Of a stretch of DNA of 24,304 nucleotides, positions 1 through 7,731 are shown in pieces. Under the pieces are notes generated by a model, which saw nothing but the letters and a program-made list of their open reading frames with translations, was not told the origin of the DNA and did no database searches. Every line of letters starts with the position of its first letter. The first letter of the stretch is position 1. A program made the translations under genes and the position numbers. Origin of the DNA: Campylobacterales bacterium (GTDB lineage: Bacteria > Campylobacterota > Campylobacteria > Campylobacterales > QNZT01); assembly GCA_027055005.1 (NCBI GenBank), contig JALUNR010000176.1, positions 1-24,304 of the forward strand. The letters are read 5' to 3'.

Positions 1-46
1 CTAAGACAAAAATGATTTCTATCCATCTGATTTTTAACTTTTTCAT
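1..46 (-). CDS. Start of an unidentified gene downstream of moxR (partial)
   Basis: Only 15 codons are inside the window. The ATG at 44-46 follows the moxR stop after one base, and the frame is open to the edge. The start reads MKKLKIRWIEIIFVL: a few lysines, then a hydrophobic stretch, as in a signal anchor or first membrane helix. Tight spacing after moxR suggests the last cistrons of the same operon. MoxR loci often continue with transglutaminase-like or other membrane proteins, but nothing visible here allows a family to be named. Confidence 0.5.
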   Translation of the reverse strand, partial: MKKLKIRWIEIIFVL

Positions 47-47
47 C

Positions 48-953
48 TTACAGCTTCACACTCTTTACTATCTCATCTATCACCATATCTTCACTTTTTC
101 CTTCACTCTGAGCTTGGAAAGTTAGTTTTACTCTATGCCTAAGAGCTGGTTTTATATACTCTACCACATCACTTGGCATGACATAGTTTCTATCATTTAA
201 AAAAGCTACTACTTTTGAGATATTTAAAAGAGCTATACTTCCTCTTGGGCTTGATCCTATCTCAACTGAAGGATGTTCCCTTGTTTTTATGATGATTTTC
301 GCAATGTACTCTTTGATGGATTTATCAACTTTCACTCTTTGTATTTTTTGTATAACTTTTTGCAAGTCAACCAAAGAGTACTTTTTAAATCCTACATCTT
401 TGTCGAAAATATTTAAAATATCCACCTCATCACTTACTTTTTTTGGATACTCAACTACAACTTTCATCAAAAATCTATCAAGTTGGGCTTCTGGAAGAGT
501 ATAAACTCCCTCTTGTTCTATCGGATTCATCGTAGCCATAACTAAAAATGGCCATTTTAAATCATAACTTTGATCTCCTATCGTTACTTGTCTCTCTTGC
601 ATCGCTTCAAGAAGTGCACTTTGAACTTTTGCAGGAGAACGATTTATCTCATCAGCAAGTAAAAGATCAGAAAAAACAGGTCCCTTTTTGATATAAAAGG
701 AGCTATCTTTCATCGAGTAAATCTCAGCTCCTATTATATCGCTTGGTAAAAGGTCAGGAGTAAATTGTACCCTTTTAAAATCAAGCTCAAAGATTTTTGC
801 TAAGTTTTTAATAGCAGTAGTTTTTGCAATCCCCGGCAACCCCTCTATCAAGATATGCCCTCCTGCAAGCAAAGTTATAAAAAGAGTTTCAACCAACTCA
901 TCTTGATTTACGATAGCTTTTTTTAAATCATTTATAGCATTTTTTATTACCAT
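48..953 (-). CDS. MoxR-family AAA+ ATPase
   Basis: This 301-aa protein is a complete MoxR-type AAA+ ATPase. The Walker A motif GLPGIAKT is at residues 38-45 and Walker B LLLADEINR at 97-105, followed by the family's characteristic stretch on processing and ERQVTIG near 120-125. Length is normal for a stand-alone MoxR. Family members act as cytoplasmic chaperone-like ATPases that mature or activate partner complexes, usually with vWA-domain proteins encoded next to them. That is the context here: the gene overlaps the vWA-TPR gene upstream by 7 bases and two vWA proteins precede it. The client is unknown. Confidence is high for the family and low for any specific target. Confidence 0.95.
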   Translation of the reverse strand: MVIKNAINDLKKAIVNQDELVETLFITLLAGGHILIEGLPGIAKTTAIKNLAKIFELDFKRVQFTPDLLPSDIIGAEIYSMKDSSFYIKKGPVFSDLLLADEINRSPAKVQSALLEAMQERQVTIGDQSYDLKWPFLVMATMNPIEQEGVYTLPEAQLDRFLMKVVVEYPKKVSDEVDILNIFDKDVGFKKYSLVDLQKVIQKIQRVKVDKSIKEYIAKIIIKTREHPSVEIGSSPRGSIALLNISKVVAFLNDRNYVMPSDVVEYIKPALRHRVKLTFQAQSEGKSEDMVIDEIVKSVKL

Positions 954-2209
954 GGATTTTCCTTTTTGATTGAGTATTTAGTTTTAGTTTCATTATTATC
1001 AGTTTTTTTATCTATTTTCTTTTCATCTTTACTTTTTTTAGCTTGATATATGATAGTTGTCTCTTTTAACTCATCCATATACTCTTTTAAAGCGATATAA
1101 AACTTTCTTATCTTTTTATCATCAGTGTAATTCTTGTGAAGATTTTGTAGCTTTTCAAATGCCTCTTCATATCTCTTCTCTCTAACTAAACAAATCGCCA
1201 GATTATAACCTCTTTGCTTTTTATACTCTTTTAATGACTTTAAAATCGGAACTGCTTTTTTACACTTATCATCTATGATATAGTAGATAGCAGTTTTTAG
1301 TTTAGATAGCTCACTTTTGCTTTGTTTAAACTCACTAAAAGCCATTTTATGTAATCCAAAAAATTGGAAAATACATCCAAGAGTCTCATTTGCCCTTATC
1401 TGCCCTTGAGGTAAAAACAAAAGTAGAACTAAAAATATATACTTCTTAACTATCGCTAACAAAAAGAAAATCGCTCCTATTATCACAAAATAGATTGATA
1501 TATCTTTGTCTTTATAAATGGATGTTTTGCTATAAATATTTAAATTATTTATATATTTTATCAGTTTTTCTACTTCATCATATCTAAAATATTTTTTTCC
1601 TATGATATTTAACTTACTAACTCCATCATATCCAGGCACATTTGCTCCATTTTTTGTGGCAAATCCCCAAAATATAAAATCTTCATCAACCTTTTTATCT
1701 CCTCCATCACTTACAACTATGATTATTTTTTTGCTTTTATTTATAGCATTTATACTATTTAATACTGATTTTATATCTGTTCCTATTTTTTTTATCTTTA
1801 TCTTATCTATGTAAGAAAATTGTGCTGTTTTAACTTTGCTTGGATTATCAAAAAACTCTTTGAGTCGTTTTAGAGTGTTTTCTTTGTTTTCTGCTATGAG
1901 ATGAATAAATTTATTAAACTCAAAAACTATTACCTCTTTATTTACATCTTTTAAAAACTTTTTTATCTCTTTTTTTGCAAACTCCAATCTATTTGGTTTA
2001 AGGTCATCACAACTCATCGAGTATGAATTATCTATAAGAAGATAAATTCTGTTTGAGGGATACTTTACCTCCTGCTTTTCTTTTATGCTTATATGTGAAG
2101 AAGCTATAAGTAAAAATGCTAAAGAGAGCATAAAAAGAAAGTTTTTCTTATTTGCAAACAGAAGTAAAATCGGCAAACTTGCTAAAATCCAAATATTTTC
2201 TACACTCAT
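947..2209 (-). CDS. vWA-domain membrane protein with TPR-like C-terminal region (BatB/BatC-like)
   Basis: This protein has about 420 aa. Two hydrophobic segments near residues 6-18 and 24-37 anchor it. A vWA domain follows with MIDAS motif DNSYS (DxSxS) at about 60-64 and a VVSDGGD strand near 170. A further membrane segment lies at about 240-270, then an extracytoplasmic helical-repeat region rich in paired helices (YNLAICLVREKRYEEAFEKL), then a lysine-rich tail. The layout resembles a BatB vWA domain fused to a BatC-like TPR domain. I chose the ATG at 2207-2209 because it overlaps the upstream stop as ATGA, as elsewhere in this operon; an ATG four codons earlier (2221) has no ribosome-binding site. 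The end overlaps moxR by 7 bases. Likely role: metal-dependent scaffold working with MoxR at the membrane. Confidence 0.82.
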   Translation of the reverse strand: MSVENIWILASLPILLLFANKKNFLFMLSLAFLLIASSHISIKEKQEVKYPSNRIYLLIDNSYSMSCDDLKPNRLEFAKKEIKKFLKDVNKEVIVFEFNKFIHLIAENKENTLKRLKEFFDNPSKVKTAQFSYIDKIKIKKIGTDIKSVLNSINAINKSKKIIIVVSDGGDKKVDEDFIFWGFATKNGANVPGYDGVSKLNIIGKKYFRYDEVEKLIKYINNLNIYSKTSIYKDKDISIYFVIIGAIFFLLAIVKKYIFLVLLLFLPQGQIRANETLGCIFQFFGLHKMAFSEFKQSKSELSKLKTAIYYIIDDKCKKAVPILKSLKEYKKQRGYNLAICLVREKRYEEAFEKLQNLHKNYTDDKKIRKFYIALKEYMDELKETTIIYQAKKSKDEKKIDKKTDNNETKTKYSIKKENPW

Positions 2210-2982
2210 AAATATATCCATATAGTTAAGATTATAGCAACAAAAAGATATATAAAAAATACTCTTTTTAAATGAACATCAATCTTATCAAGTTTTAAAT
2301 ATATTTTTAAAAACTCTTCAAAATCTTCTTTTATAGGAGTTTTTTGAAAGATTCTTTTTTGGTTAAAATACATCTTTCCTATCTTTTTGTTAAACTCTTC
2401 ATACTCATCTTTTAAGCTATTTGTTATCAAAAACTTATAAAAATTTTTAACCTCTTCATATGAGGATAGTTTCTCTTTTACACCTAGTTTTTTTAAAAAA
2501 TCATTTCTTTTTTTTACTTTGTAACCTAACATGATAAAAAAGTATAGTGGAAAAATCAAAAAGAGTGAAATCAAAATATTTCTTTTAAATTGCTCTAAAA
2601 AGTTTGATTCTGGAGCATATCTAAAAGTAGTATAAGAAAAAAGTTTCTCTTCAAAAGTTTCAAATTTATGATTTGTAAAACTATAAAACTTCTCTTTTGA
2701 AGTAAATTTCCCCAAAGTTATAGGTAAAATATCTAAAAAACTTTGATATTCAACCCTATACAAAAATACAGTATAATCATCAATATACTTCCAATCAAAA
2801 TACTTCTTTTTAATAAACTTTATATCTCCATTTTTTGCTATGAGTTTTGGTGGCTTTAAATTTTTATCTATTTCTCCTCTATAGACAAGGCATATAACAT
2901 TTTCATCTTTAGTGCAAAAATCTACATACAATTTATCTGCAAACAGAGCTTGAAAGATAAGTAAAAAAATCACTATTCTCAT
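2206..2982 (-). CDS. Signal-peptide membrane protein of the MoxR/Bat locus
   Basis: This 258-aa protein was not recognised as a named family. It opens with a clear signal peptide (MRIVIFLLIFQALFA, cleavage near 15), followed by an extracytoplasmic domain of about 115 residues, a membrane helix at 135-154, a cytoplasmic lysine-rich helical part, and a final helix at about 240-258. Position between two vWA genes, with ATGA overlaps to both, places it in the MoxR/Bat complex. The topology (secreted N-domain, late membrane helix) is like a shortened BatD, but I see no diagnostic motif. Role inferred only from context. Confidence 0.7.
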   Translation of the reverse strand: MRIVIFLLIFQALFADKLYVDFCTKDENVICLVYRGEIDKNLKPPKLIAKNGDIKFIKKKYFDWKYIDDYTVFLYRVEYQSFLDILPITLGKFTSKEKFYSFTNHKFETFEEKLFSYTTFRYAPESNFLEQFKRNILISLFLIFPLYFFIMLGYKVKKRNDFLKKLGVKEKLSSYEEVKNFYKFLITNSLKDEYEEFNKKIGKMYFNQKRIFQKTPIKEDFEEFLKIYLKLDKIDVHLKRVFFIYLFVAIILTIWIYL

Positions 2983-3824
2983 ATAAGCCTCAAATACAAA
3001 AGTTTCAAACCAAGCAAAAAGATAGCTATATATAAAAATGTATAATGTATCTTTTTCTCATCATATTTTATCTTTTTTTCAAACTCTATGTTATTTTTAT
3101 TTGCTCTTTTTATCAGTTTTGATATATCGTTAAATGCTTCTATGTATTGGCGATTTTCAAAGTTGTTACCATAGGGATGATATACTACATCAACTCCATA
3201 TTTTCTTGCCTCTTTTACAAGTTGCTCTAAAGTGATACTTGAGTCATCATCTTTTCCACCACCATCGCTAAATACTACTACCTTTGGATTTGATTTATAT
3301 TTTACCAAATTTATCGCATAAGCTATACTGTCTTTTAGTTTTGAGCCTCCTATCTTTGTTATCATATTTGGCTTTAAGGAGTTTATAGTCTTTATCACTT
3401 TTGGTTTTATTTTTGTAAAATCTCTTAAGAGTTTATACTCCTTTTCAAAAGCTACAACTGCATAGTGTCCCTTTGAGTTTTGCACAAACTCTATCGCATC
3501 TTTTTTCTCATCATCAAAATAAAAATCTTGACTCATTGACAAAGATACATCCATAACCAAAACAGTATGTAAAGATTTTGCATCTCTTTCTTGTTCAAAA
3601 TAGTGGCTTTTTATGGTAGTCGCTTTAGAAGCAATCTCATATGGTGCCATTGCTGATAGAGTTACAAAAAGTAGTATAAGCAGATCCAAAAAAGCACTTT
3701 TTGAAAAACCTCTCTTTTTTTGAAAAAACTCTAAGTGAGTAAACAAAACCCCTCTTTTTTTAAAAAGTATGATAATAGCACCTATGATAAAGATAGAAAA
3801 TAGATATGGATATAAAAAACTCAT
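2979..3824 (-). CDS. BatA-like vWA-domain membrane protein
   Basis: This 281-aa vWA protein has the usual BatA arrangement: membrane helices at about 4-21 and 44-60, the vWA domain with MIDAS DVSLSMS at 92-98 and a VVFSDGGG strand near 185, and a last helix at about 260-281. The MIDAS site binds a divalent metal and typically mediates protein-protein contact. The start overlaps the upstream 42-aa ORF as ATGA (3821-3824) and the end overlaps the next gene as ATGA (2979-2982), so translation is probably coupled through the whole series. Family members work with MoxR ATPases in envelope stress or respiratory-complex maturation; the role here is not shown by sequence. Confidence 0.88.
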   Translation of the reverse strand: MSFLYPYLFSIFIIGAIIILFKKRGVLFTHLEFFQKKRGFSKSAFLDLLILLFVTLSAMAPYEIASKATTIKSHYFEQERDAKSLHTVLVMDVSLSMSQDFYFDDEKKDAIEFVQNSKGHYAVVAFEKEYKLLRDFTKIKPKVIKTINSLKPNMITKIGGSKLKDSIAYAINLVKYKSNPKVVVFSDGGGKDDDSSITLEQLVKEARKYGVDVVYHPYGNNFENRQYIEAFNDISKLIKRANKNNIEFEKKIKYDEKKIHYTFLYIAIFLLGLKLLYLRLI

Positions 3825-3949
3825 TTTAAATTCTTATACAATAAAAATGTTATAATCAAAACAGTTATAAAAATAGGGATATATGTCATGAGAGTAAAAA
3901 TACTACAACTACTATCATATACACCAAATGTTGCCAATAAATCTTTCAT
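3821..3949 (-). CDS. 42-aa single-pass membrane protein, first gene of the MoxR/Bat operon
   Basis: This short ORF encodes 42 residues, MKDLLATFGVYDSSCSIFTL followed by MTYIPIFITVLIITFLLYKN and LK. Its second half is one convincing membrane helix (about 23-38) ending in lysines. The stop TGA overlaps the ATG of the batA-like gene as ATGA, the same coupling used by the next two junctions, which is strong evidence that it is translated. A TATAAT element lies six bases upstream of the ATG and no Shine-Dalgarno sequence is visible, so the message may be leaderless. No family recognised. Short one-helix proteins are common accessory subunits of membrane complexes, and that is the best guess. Confidence 0.68.
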   Translation of the reverse strand: MKDLLATFGVYDSSCSIFTLMTYIPIFITVLIITFLLYKNLK

Positions 3950-3984
3950 GAGAATATTATATAAAAAATCGCTGGAATTTTGAT
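3950..3984. promoter_or_regulatory. Divergent promoter region between the Bat operon and the DUF58 gene
   Basis: Only 35 bases separate two divergent starts. On the minus strand a TATAAT box ends six bases before the 42-aa ORF; on the plus strand TATAAA in the same AT-rich core (about 3958-3966) could serve the DUF58 gene, which also has GGAA at 3974-3977, seven bases before its ATG. The two -10 candidates overlap, so transcription in the two directions may be mutually exclusive. Motif reading only; no start site is proven. Confidence 0.42.
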
Positions 3985-4716
3985 ATGGATATAGTAAAGT
4001 TTAAAAATTTTATCTTAAGCAGCAGTTTAAATCTTATAAATTTTGAAAAAGATGATTTTAAAGAGCTTAGAGAATACATCCCCGGAGAGGATATTAGAAA
4101 TATTCACTGGATAAGTAGTGCCAAAAGACAAAAACTTTTATCAATAGAAAAAGAGGGAATCAAAAATCAAAAAATAGCTTTGATACTACTTTTAGATAAA
4201 AATATGCTTTTTAAAAATAAGTTTGACTTAGTTTTAAAAACTTTTATGATTCTCTCTTACTCTGCGATTATTCAAAAAAAGCATTTGGAACTCTTTTTAG
4301 TAACTGATAGCATTGAGCATTTTTTTGTAAAAGATTTTAGCCAAATAGAAGAGATAGAAAAAAAGCTACTAAATCTAAAGCTAAAAAAAGTAAAACTAAC
4401 TACTTTTTTACCAACTCATAAAAATTTTTTAAACATCTATTTAGGTGATTTTTTCTACAAACTACAACTTGAGCAAAAAAACAAAAATATACTGCTTTTT
4501 ACAAGAGAAAAGATAGAGGAAAACCCAAAAAAACTTCTTTTTAACACTATAAAGAGTATAGATGGCAAAAGAACTTTTCTTGATTTTGATAATCTAAAAC
4601 ACTATCTTTCAATGCTATCTAAAAATGATAACTACTACAAAAATACAAAAGTTACTATCCAAAGAATATATCCTGAAGACAACCTTTTAACAAAGCTAAA
4701 AGAGGTGCTGGAGTAA
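3985..4716 (+). CDS. DUF58-domain protein
   Basis: This 243-aa cytoplasmic protein carries the DUF58 signature REYIPGEDIRNIHW at residues 29-42, followed by SAKRQKLLSIEKEG. DUF58 proteins accompany MoxR ATPases and vWA proteins in nearly every phylum, and are thought to be substrates or adaptors of the MoxR machine. This copy is short: it lacks the two N-terminal membrane helices that many longer relatives have. It is transcribed away from the rest of the locus, on the opposite strand, and its stop lies one base from the stop of cbiET on the other strand (convergent). Start chosen by GGAA seven bases upstream; the signature motif is too close to the N-terminus to allow a much later start. Confidence 0.87.
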   Translation: MDIVKFKNFILSSSLNLINFEKDDFKELREYIPGEDIRNIHWISSAKRQKLLSIEKEGIKNQKIALILLLDKNMLFKNKFDLVLKTFMILSYSAIIQKKHLELFLVTDSIEHFFVKDFSQIEEIEKKLLNLKLKKVKLTTFLPTHKNFLNIYLGDFFYKLQLEQKNKNILLFTREKIEENPKKLLFNTIKSIDGKRTFLDFDNLKHYLSMLSKNDNYYKNTKVTIQRIYPEDNLLTKLKEVLE

Positions 4717-4717
4717 C

Positions 4718-5866
4718 TTACTTTTCTAACAGTATATTAAAAAGCATCCGTTGAGGCTCAATCATATTTAACTTTCCTTTATAGCTTGTAAGAGAGTAAG
4801 AATTTACCTCATACTCCAAACTTGCATCATCTAAAACTTGTATCATTTGAGTGAGATTTTTTAAAGTTATAGCAGAGATTAGCATCTTTCCACCTTTGTT
4901 TAATCTATCATGAAGATAAGGAAGTTTTTTTATCACTTCACTTCCTCCTCCACCAACAAATATCTTATCTGGATTTTCTTCAATATCATCAAAAAAATCT
5001 TCTGCATTTCCCTCAAAAAGATGAGTATCTATGACTTTGTGATTTGTTAGATTTTGCTTTATAAACTCTACTCTTTTTGGATTTTTTTCAAAAAGATATG
5101 TTTTTACTTTATATCTTTTATATGCTTCTATCGCACAGCTTCCACTACCACTTCCTACATCCCAAAGAACTTCATTTGGCATCAAATCAAGACTTTGTAG
5201 AGTTACTGCTCTTTTTAGCTTTTTGGTTATCATACCTCTTTGAGTTTCAAACTCACTATCTTCACTTAAAACATTTACTTCAAATCTCTTTTCAAAAAGT
5301 AGTATATAAGGTTCTTTTAGGTTAAACTCACTGATATCTAAATCTATCTCTTTTATAACCTCATCACTGTATCCCAACTTATACCCTATCGTTACAGTGT
5401 AATTATCCTTTTTTAAATACTTCAAAACCTCTTTAAGTCTTTCAATACTCTTTTCATCACACAAAACAAAAGTATATCTTTCCCTAAAAAACTCCCTCAA
5501 ATCCACTCTTTTTCTTCCATGAAGGCTAACTACTCCAACCTCATTTTCACTTATCATCAGCTTTTCAAGTAGATAATCTTTAGAAGAAGTATTGTTTATA
5601 ATCTTTACTTTATCTTTTGGTAAATGCTTTGCTATTAAACTACCTGCACTAAAAAAAAGTGGACTTCCAGTAACTACATAAAGAATCTTTTCTTTGTCAT
5701 AATGAGTTAAAATATACTCTTTTGCATCTTTAAAACCAAGTTTTAAAATATTTGCATCGTCTTCTTTAAAGTTTTTATCACAAACTATCCTATCAAACTT
5801 GCAAAACTCCAAATCCAAATTTGAAAAATCATACTCTCCCATCCCATTTCCAGCTATTATTAGCAT
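4718..5866 (-). CDS. cbiET: Fused cobalt-precorrin-7 C5-methyltransferase / precorrin-6B C15-methyltransferase (decarboxylating)
   Basis: This 382-aa bifunctional enzyme has a CbiE domain at residues 1-200 (GNGMG at 6-10, TGSP at 66-69, VSLHGR at 113-118) and a CbiT domain at about 205-382 with SAM-binding motif DVGSGSGS at 236-243 and VGGGGSE near 295. It methylates C5 and C15 of the corrin ring and removes the C12 acetate carboxyl. The fusion matches CobL of the aerobic pathway, but the accompanying CbiK and CbiD indicate the early-cobalt route. GAGG seven bases upstream (5875-5878) fixes the start, inside the end of cbiD. It is the last gene of the cbi run and is convergent with the DUF58 gene, one base away. 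No terminator hairpin is visible. Confidence 0.95.
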   Translation of the reverse strand: MLIIAGNGMGEYDFSNLDLEFCKFDRIVCDKNFKEDDANILKLGFKDAKEYILTHYDKEKILYVVTGSPLFFSAGSLIAKHLPKDKVKIINNTSSKDYLLEKLMISENEVGVVSLHGRKRVDLREFFRERYTFVLCDEKSIERLKEVLKYLKKDNYTVTIGYKLGYSDEVIKEIDLDISEFNLKEPYILLFEKRFEVNVLSEDSEFETQRGMITKKLKRAVTLQSLDLMPNEVLWDVGSGSGSCAIEAYKRYKVKTYLFEKNPKRVEFIKQNLTNHKVIDTHLFEGNAEDFFDDIEENPDKIFVGGGGSEVIKKLPYLHDRLNKGGKMLISAITLKNLTQMIQVLDDASLEYEVNSYSLTSYKGKLNMIEPQRMLFNILLEK

Positions 5867-6798
5867 ATTTTAACCTCTATATCTTTTTTAAACCACTTCA
5901 TAACTCTTTGTTTTACTTTATCCTCTATCAACTTATAAAACTTATCCTTATCAACTATTTCACAAACTCTTTTTACTGTTACAATACCACCCAAATCCAT
6001 CCCCACCCACTCTTCTATCATCTTAAAATCAATACTTCCAAAGCGATTGTGAGTATTTTTAAATCCCTGAGCTATTTTTACTGCTTTTCCAACTCCAAGA
6101 TAAATCTTTACTTCCAAACCTTTACCAAAAGCTAACTCAAATCCATCATAGATAAAATTTCCTATCTCAACTATCTGCTCTTTTGGATAGTTTTGAAGTG
6201 CTTTTTGTAAAGAGCTATTTCCAAGAGTAAAAACTACTTTTTCAAAGCCACTCTTTTTTATCACTTCAAGCTCAACTTCTACACTTTTTAGATAAGCATC
6301 ACTACTTATAGGCTTTACAAATCCACTGCTTCCAAGTATAGAAATCCCACCAATTACTCCTACCTTTTCATTTGCTGTTTGCTTTGCTATCTGCTCTCCA
6401 TTTATAACTGAGATTGAGGCAAATATAGGCTTTGTTATCTCATAGCTTTTAACTATCTCTTTCATAGCATTTAGTGGAGTTGGATTTATAGCAGGATAAC
6501 CTTTTGGTGGTTTTAACCCATCTTTTGTTACAACTCCAACTCCTCTTCCTGCATATAAAAAGAGTTTATCTTCTATATTATAAGCTTCATGAACTAAAGG
6601 ATTTAACTCTAAATCATCTTTTTTATCACTTATAGTTACTACTATCTCACATCCTTTAGTAACATCCAAGTCATCATTTTCCATCTTTTTTGAAGTAGTG
6701 ATGAAAAGTTTTTTACTGTTTAAAAATGCTTCCAATGCAGACTTAAAAGCAAAAGTAGCATGAACTCCGGTAGTATATCCCTTTCTTAAATCACTCAT
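5860..6798 (-). CDS. cbiD: Cobalt-precorrin-5B C1-methyltransferase
   Basis: This 312-aa protein starts MSDLRKGYTTGVHATFAFKS, with the CbiD hallmark GYTTG at residues 7-11 followed by a helix that normally reads AAAKAA. Downstream it has the family's PAINPTP and LGNSSLQKAL-type stretches. CbiD uses SAM to methylate C1 during ring contraction chemistry in the anaerobic cobalamin route. Length is slightly under the usual 350 or so. It overlaps the ferredoxin gene upstream by 8 bases and cbiET downstream by 7, implying coupled translation. Confidence 0.94.
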   Translation of the reverse strand: MSDLRKGYTTGVHATFAFKSALEAFLNSKKLFITTSKKMENDDLDVTKGCEIVVTISDKKDDLELNPLVHEAYNIEDKLFLYAGRGVGVVTKDGLKPPKGYPAINPTPLNAMKEIVKSYEITKPIFASISVINGEQIAKQTANEKVGVIGGISILGSSGFVKPISSDAYLKSVEVELEVIKKSGFEKVVFTLGNSSLQKALQNYPKEQIVEIGNFIYDGFELAFGKGLEVKIYLGVGKAVKIAQGFKNTHNRFGSIDFKMIEEWVGMDLGGIVTVKRVCEIVDKDKFYKLIEDKVKQRVMKWFKKDIEVKIC

Positions 6799-7204
6799 AA
6801 ACTTTCATATCTATCAAGTTTTTATCTACTTTTTCATCATTTGCCAACTTCAAAAACAACTCTTTCCAATCCTCTTTGCTAAACTTTTGAGTATGTTTTA
6901 ACCACAACTTTTGATTTGGAGAATCTGAGTTTATCTGCACTACTTGACGAAATCTACAAGCCCCTTGACAAAGACTTCTGCTTACTTTTATGCGATTTTT
7001 GCCTTTTTGAAGACCTAGCTCTTTTACTATCTCTCTAAGCTCCACTGCTTTATCACTTTTTCCAGCCTTTGCACACCTCTCATCAGAGCATACATAAACT
7101 ATCGCTTTATAAAACATAATAGGCTTGTTTGGATCTAACTTTTTTGGTTTACACTCAAAGCCCTTGACTACTTCGCTTCCCATTAGGTTTATTTTTTTAG
7201 ACAT
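6791..7204 (-). CDS. Thioredoxin-like [2Fe-2S] ferredoxin in the cbi operon
   Basis: This 137-aa protein has four cysteines in the spacing of thioredoxin-fold [2Fe-2S] ferredoxins: C39-x4-C44 (VCSDERC) and C79-x3-C83 (CQGAC). Relatives are repeatedly found beside cobalamin genes, where they are thought to supply electrons for a reductive step; the anaerobic pathway needs reduction of cobalt-precorrin-6A, and cbiJ is not in this window. That link is inference. C18 is an extra cysteine. The ATG shares a base with the toxin stop (TGATG, 7202-7206), so its translation now depends on the toxin-antitoxin transcript or on read-through from cbiC. Confidence 0.82.
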   Translation of the reverse strand: MSKKINLMGSEVVKGFECKPKKLDPNKPIMFYKAIVYVCSDERCAKAGKSDKAVELREIVKELGLQKGKNRIKVSRSLCQGACRFRQVVQINSDSPNQKLWLKHTQKFSKEDWKELFLKLANDEKVDKNLIDMKVYE

Positions 7205-7482
7205 CAGTATATCGACCCTCTAAAATCTATATCATTTACTATCGCTTGTATGATAATCTCATCATTTTTTACTTCAAAAAGTATTCTTATATCTTTATAT
7301 CTTATCCTATAAAAGCTACTTAGATTACCTTTTAACTTTTTTAAGTCTATATTTATATCTTCTTTAAAAAAAATCTTTTTACAAGCCTTAGTGACTAACT
7401 TAGTAGCATCACTTTTTTTTAAAATATTGTTTTTAGAAAAAAACTTATCTGCTTTTTTGAGATAGATTACCTCTAAGTTCAT
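7204..7482 (-). CDS. Type II toxin, RelE/ParE superfamily
   Basis: This 92-aa protein has the RelE/ParE pattern: an N-terminal beta strand, two helices with a lysine-rich face, then LKKLKGNLSSFYRIRYKDIR followed by ILFEVKNDEIIIQAIVNDID. The YRIRYKDIRI stretch is the typical central strand pair with basic residues. RelE-type members cut mRNA in the ribosome and ParE-type poison gyrase; the sequence does not decide between them. It overlaps the antitoxin as ATGA (7479-7482). It sits in the middle of a cobalamin operon, between cbiC and the ferredoxin gene, which suggests insertion. Confidence 0.8.
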   Translation of the reverse strand: MNLEVIYLKKADKFFSKNNILKKSDATKLVTKACKKIFFKEDINIDLKKLKGNLSSFYRIRYKDIRILFEVKNDEIIIQAIVNDIDFRGSIY

Positions 7483-7700
7483 AAACTAACTATCTCTTTA
7501 GATGATACTTTTCTATCATCTTCACTCATACTTGAAATAAGTTTTTCAAAATACTCCTGCTCTTTATTATCAACATCTTTTATACCACTATTTTCTTCTA
7601 AGACTATAATTTTAACATTTTTACCATCTAAGCTCTTGTACTCCTCTGGTAATTTTATCATACTATCCTCTATACAAGTTTCAAATTCTACAGCATACAT
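7479..7700 (-). CDS. Antitoxin of the RelE/ParE-type pair
   Basis: This 73-aa acidic protein starts MYAVEFETCIEDSMIKLPEE. The strand pattern ending in KLPEEYKSLDGKNVKIIVLEE is like small AbrB-fold antitoxins, and the charged C-terminal half (residues 40-73) would wrap the toxin. The start is secured by AAGGAG at 7706-7711, five bases upstream, the best ribosome-binding site in this operon. A TATAAT box precedes it, so the pair is probably transcribed on its own and autoregulated. Family assignment is by context plus general shape, not by a diagnostic motif. Confidence 0.72.
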   Translation of the reverse strand: MYAVEFETCIEDSMIKLPEEYKSLDGKNVKIIVLEENSGIKDVDNKEQEYFEKLISSMSEDDRKVSSKEIVSL

Positions 7701-7731
7701 ATTAACTCCTTAGCATTATTATAGCAAATTT
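7701..7731 (-). promoter_or_regulatory. Own promoter and ribosome-binding site of the toxin-antitoxin pair
   Basis: The 31 bases between the cbiC stop and the antitoxin ATG hold TATAAT (7718-7723, minus strand) and AAGGAG (7706-7711). There is T/A-rich DNA but no -35 consensus upstream, as usual for epsilonproteobacterial housekeeping promoters. Confidence 0.55.

Noticed and set aside
5821..6135. Plus-strand ORF of 104 codons opposite cbiD
   Set aside because: It lies antisense to a confidently identified gene, and its composition follows from the AT-rich complement. The other opposite-strand ORFs (289-504, 1602-1814, 5077-5325, 7784-7984, 11016-11219, 11581-11802, 13116-13328, 21171-21392, 21560-21856) were dropped for the same reason.
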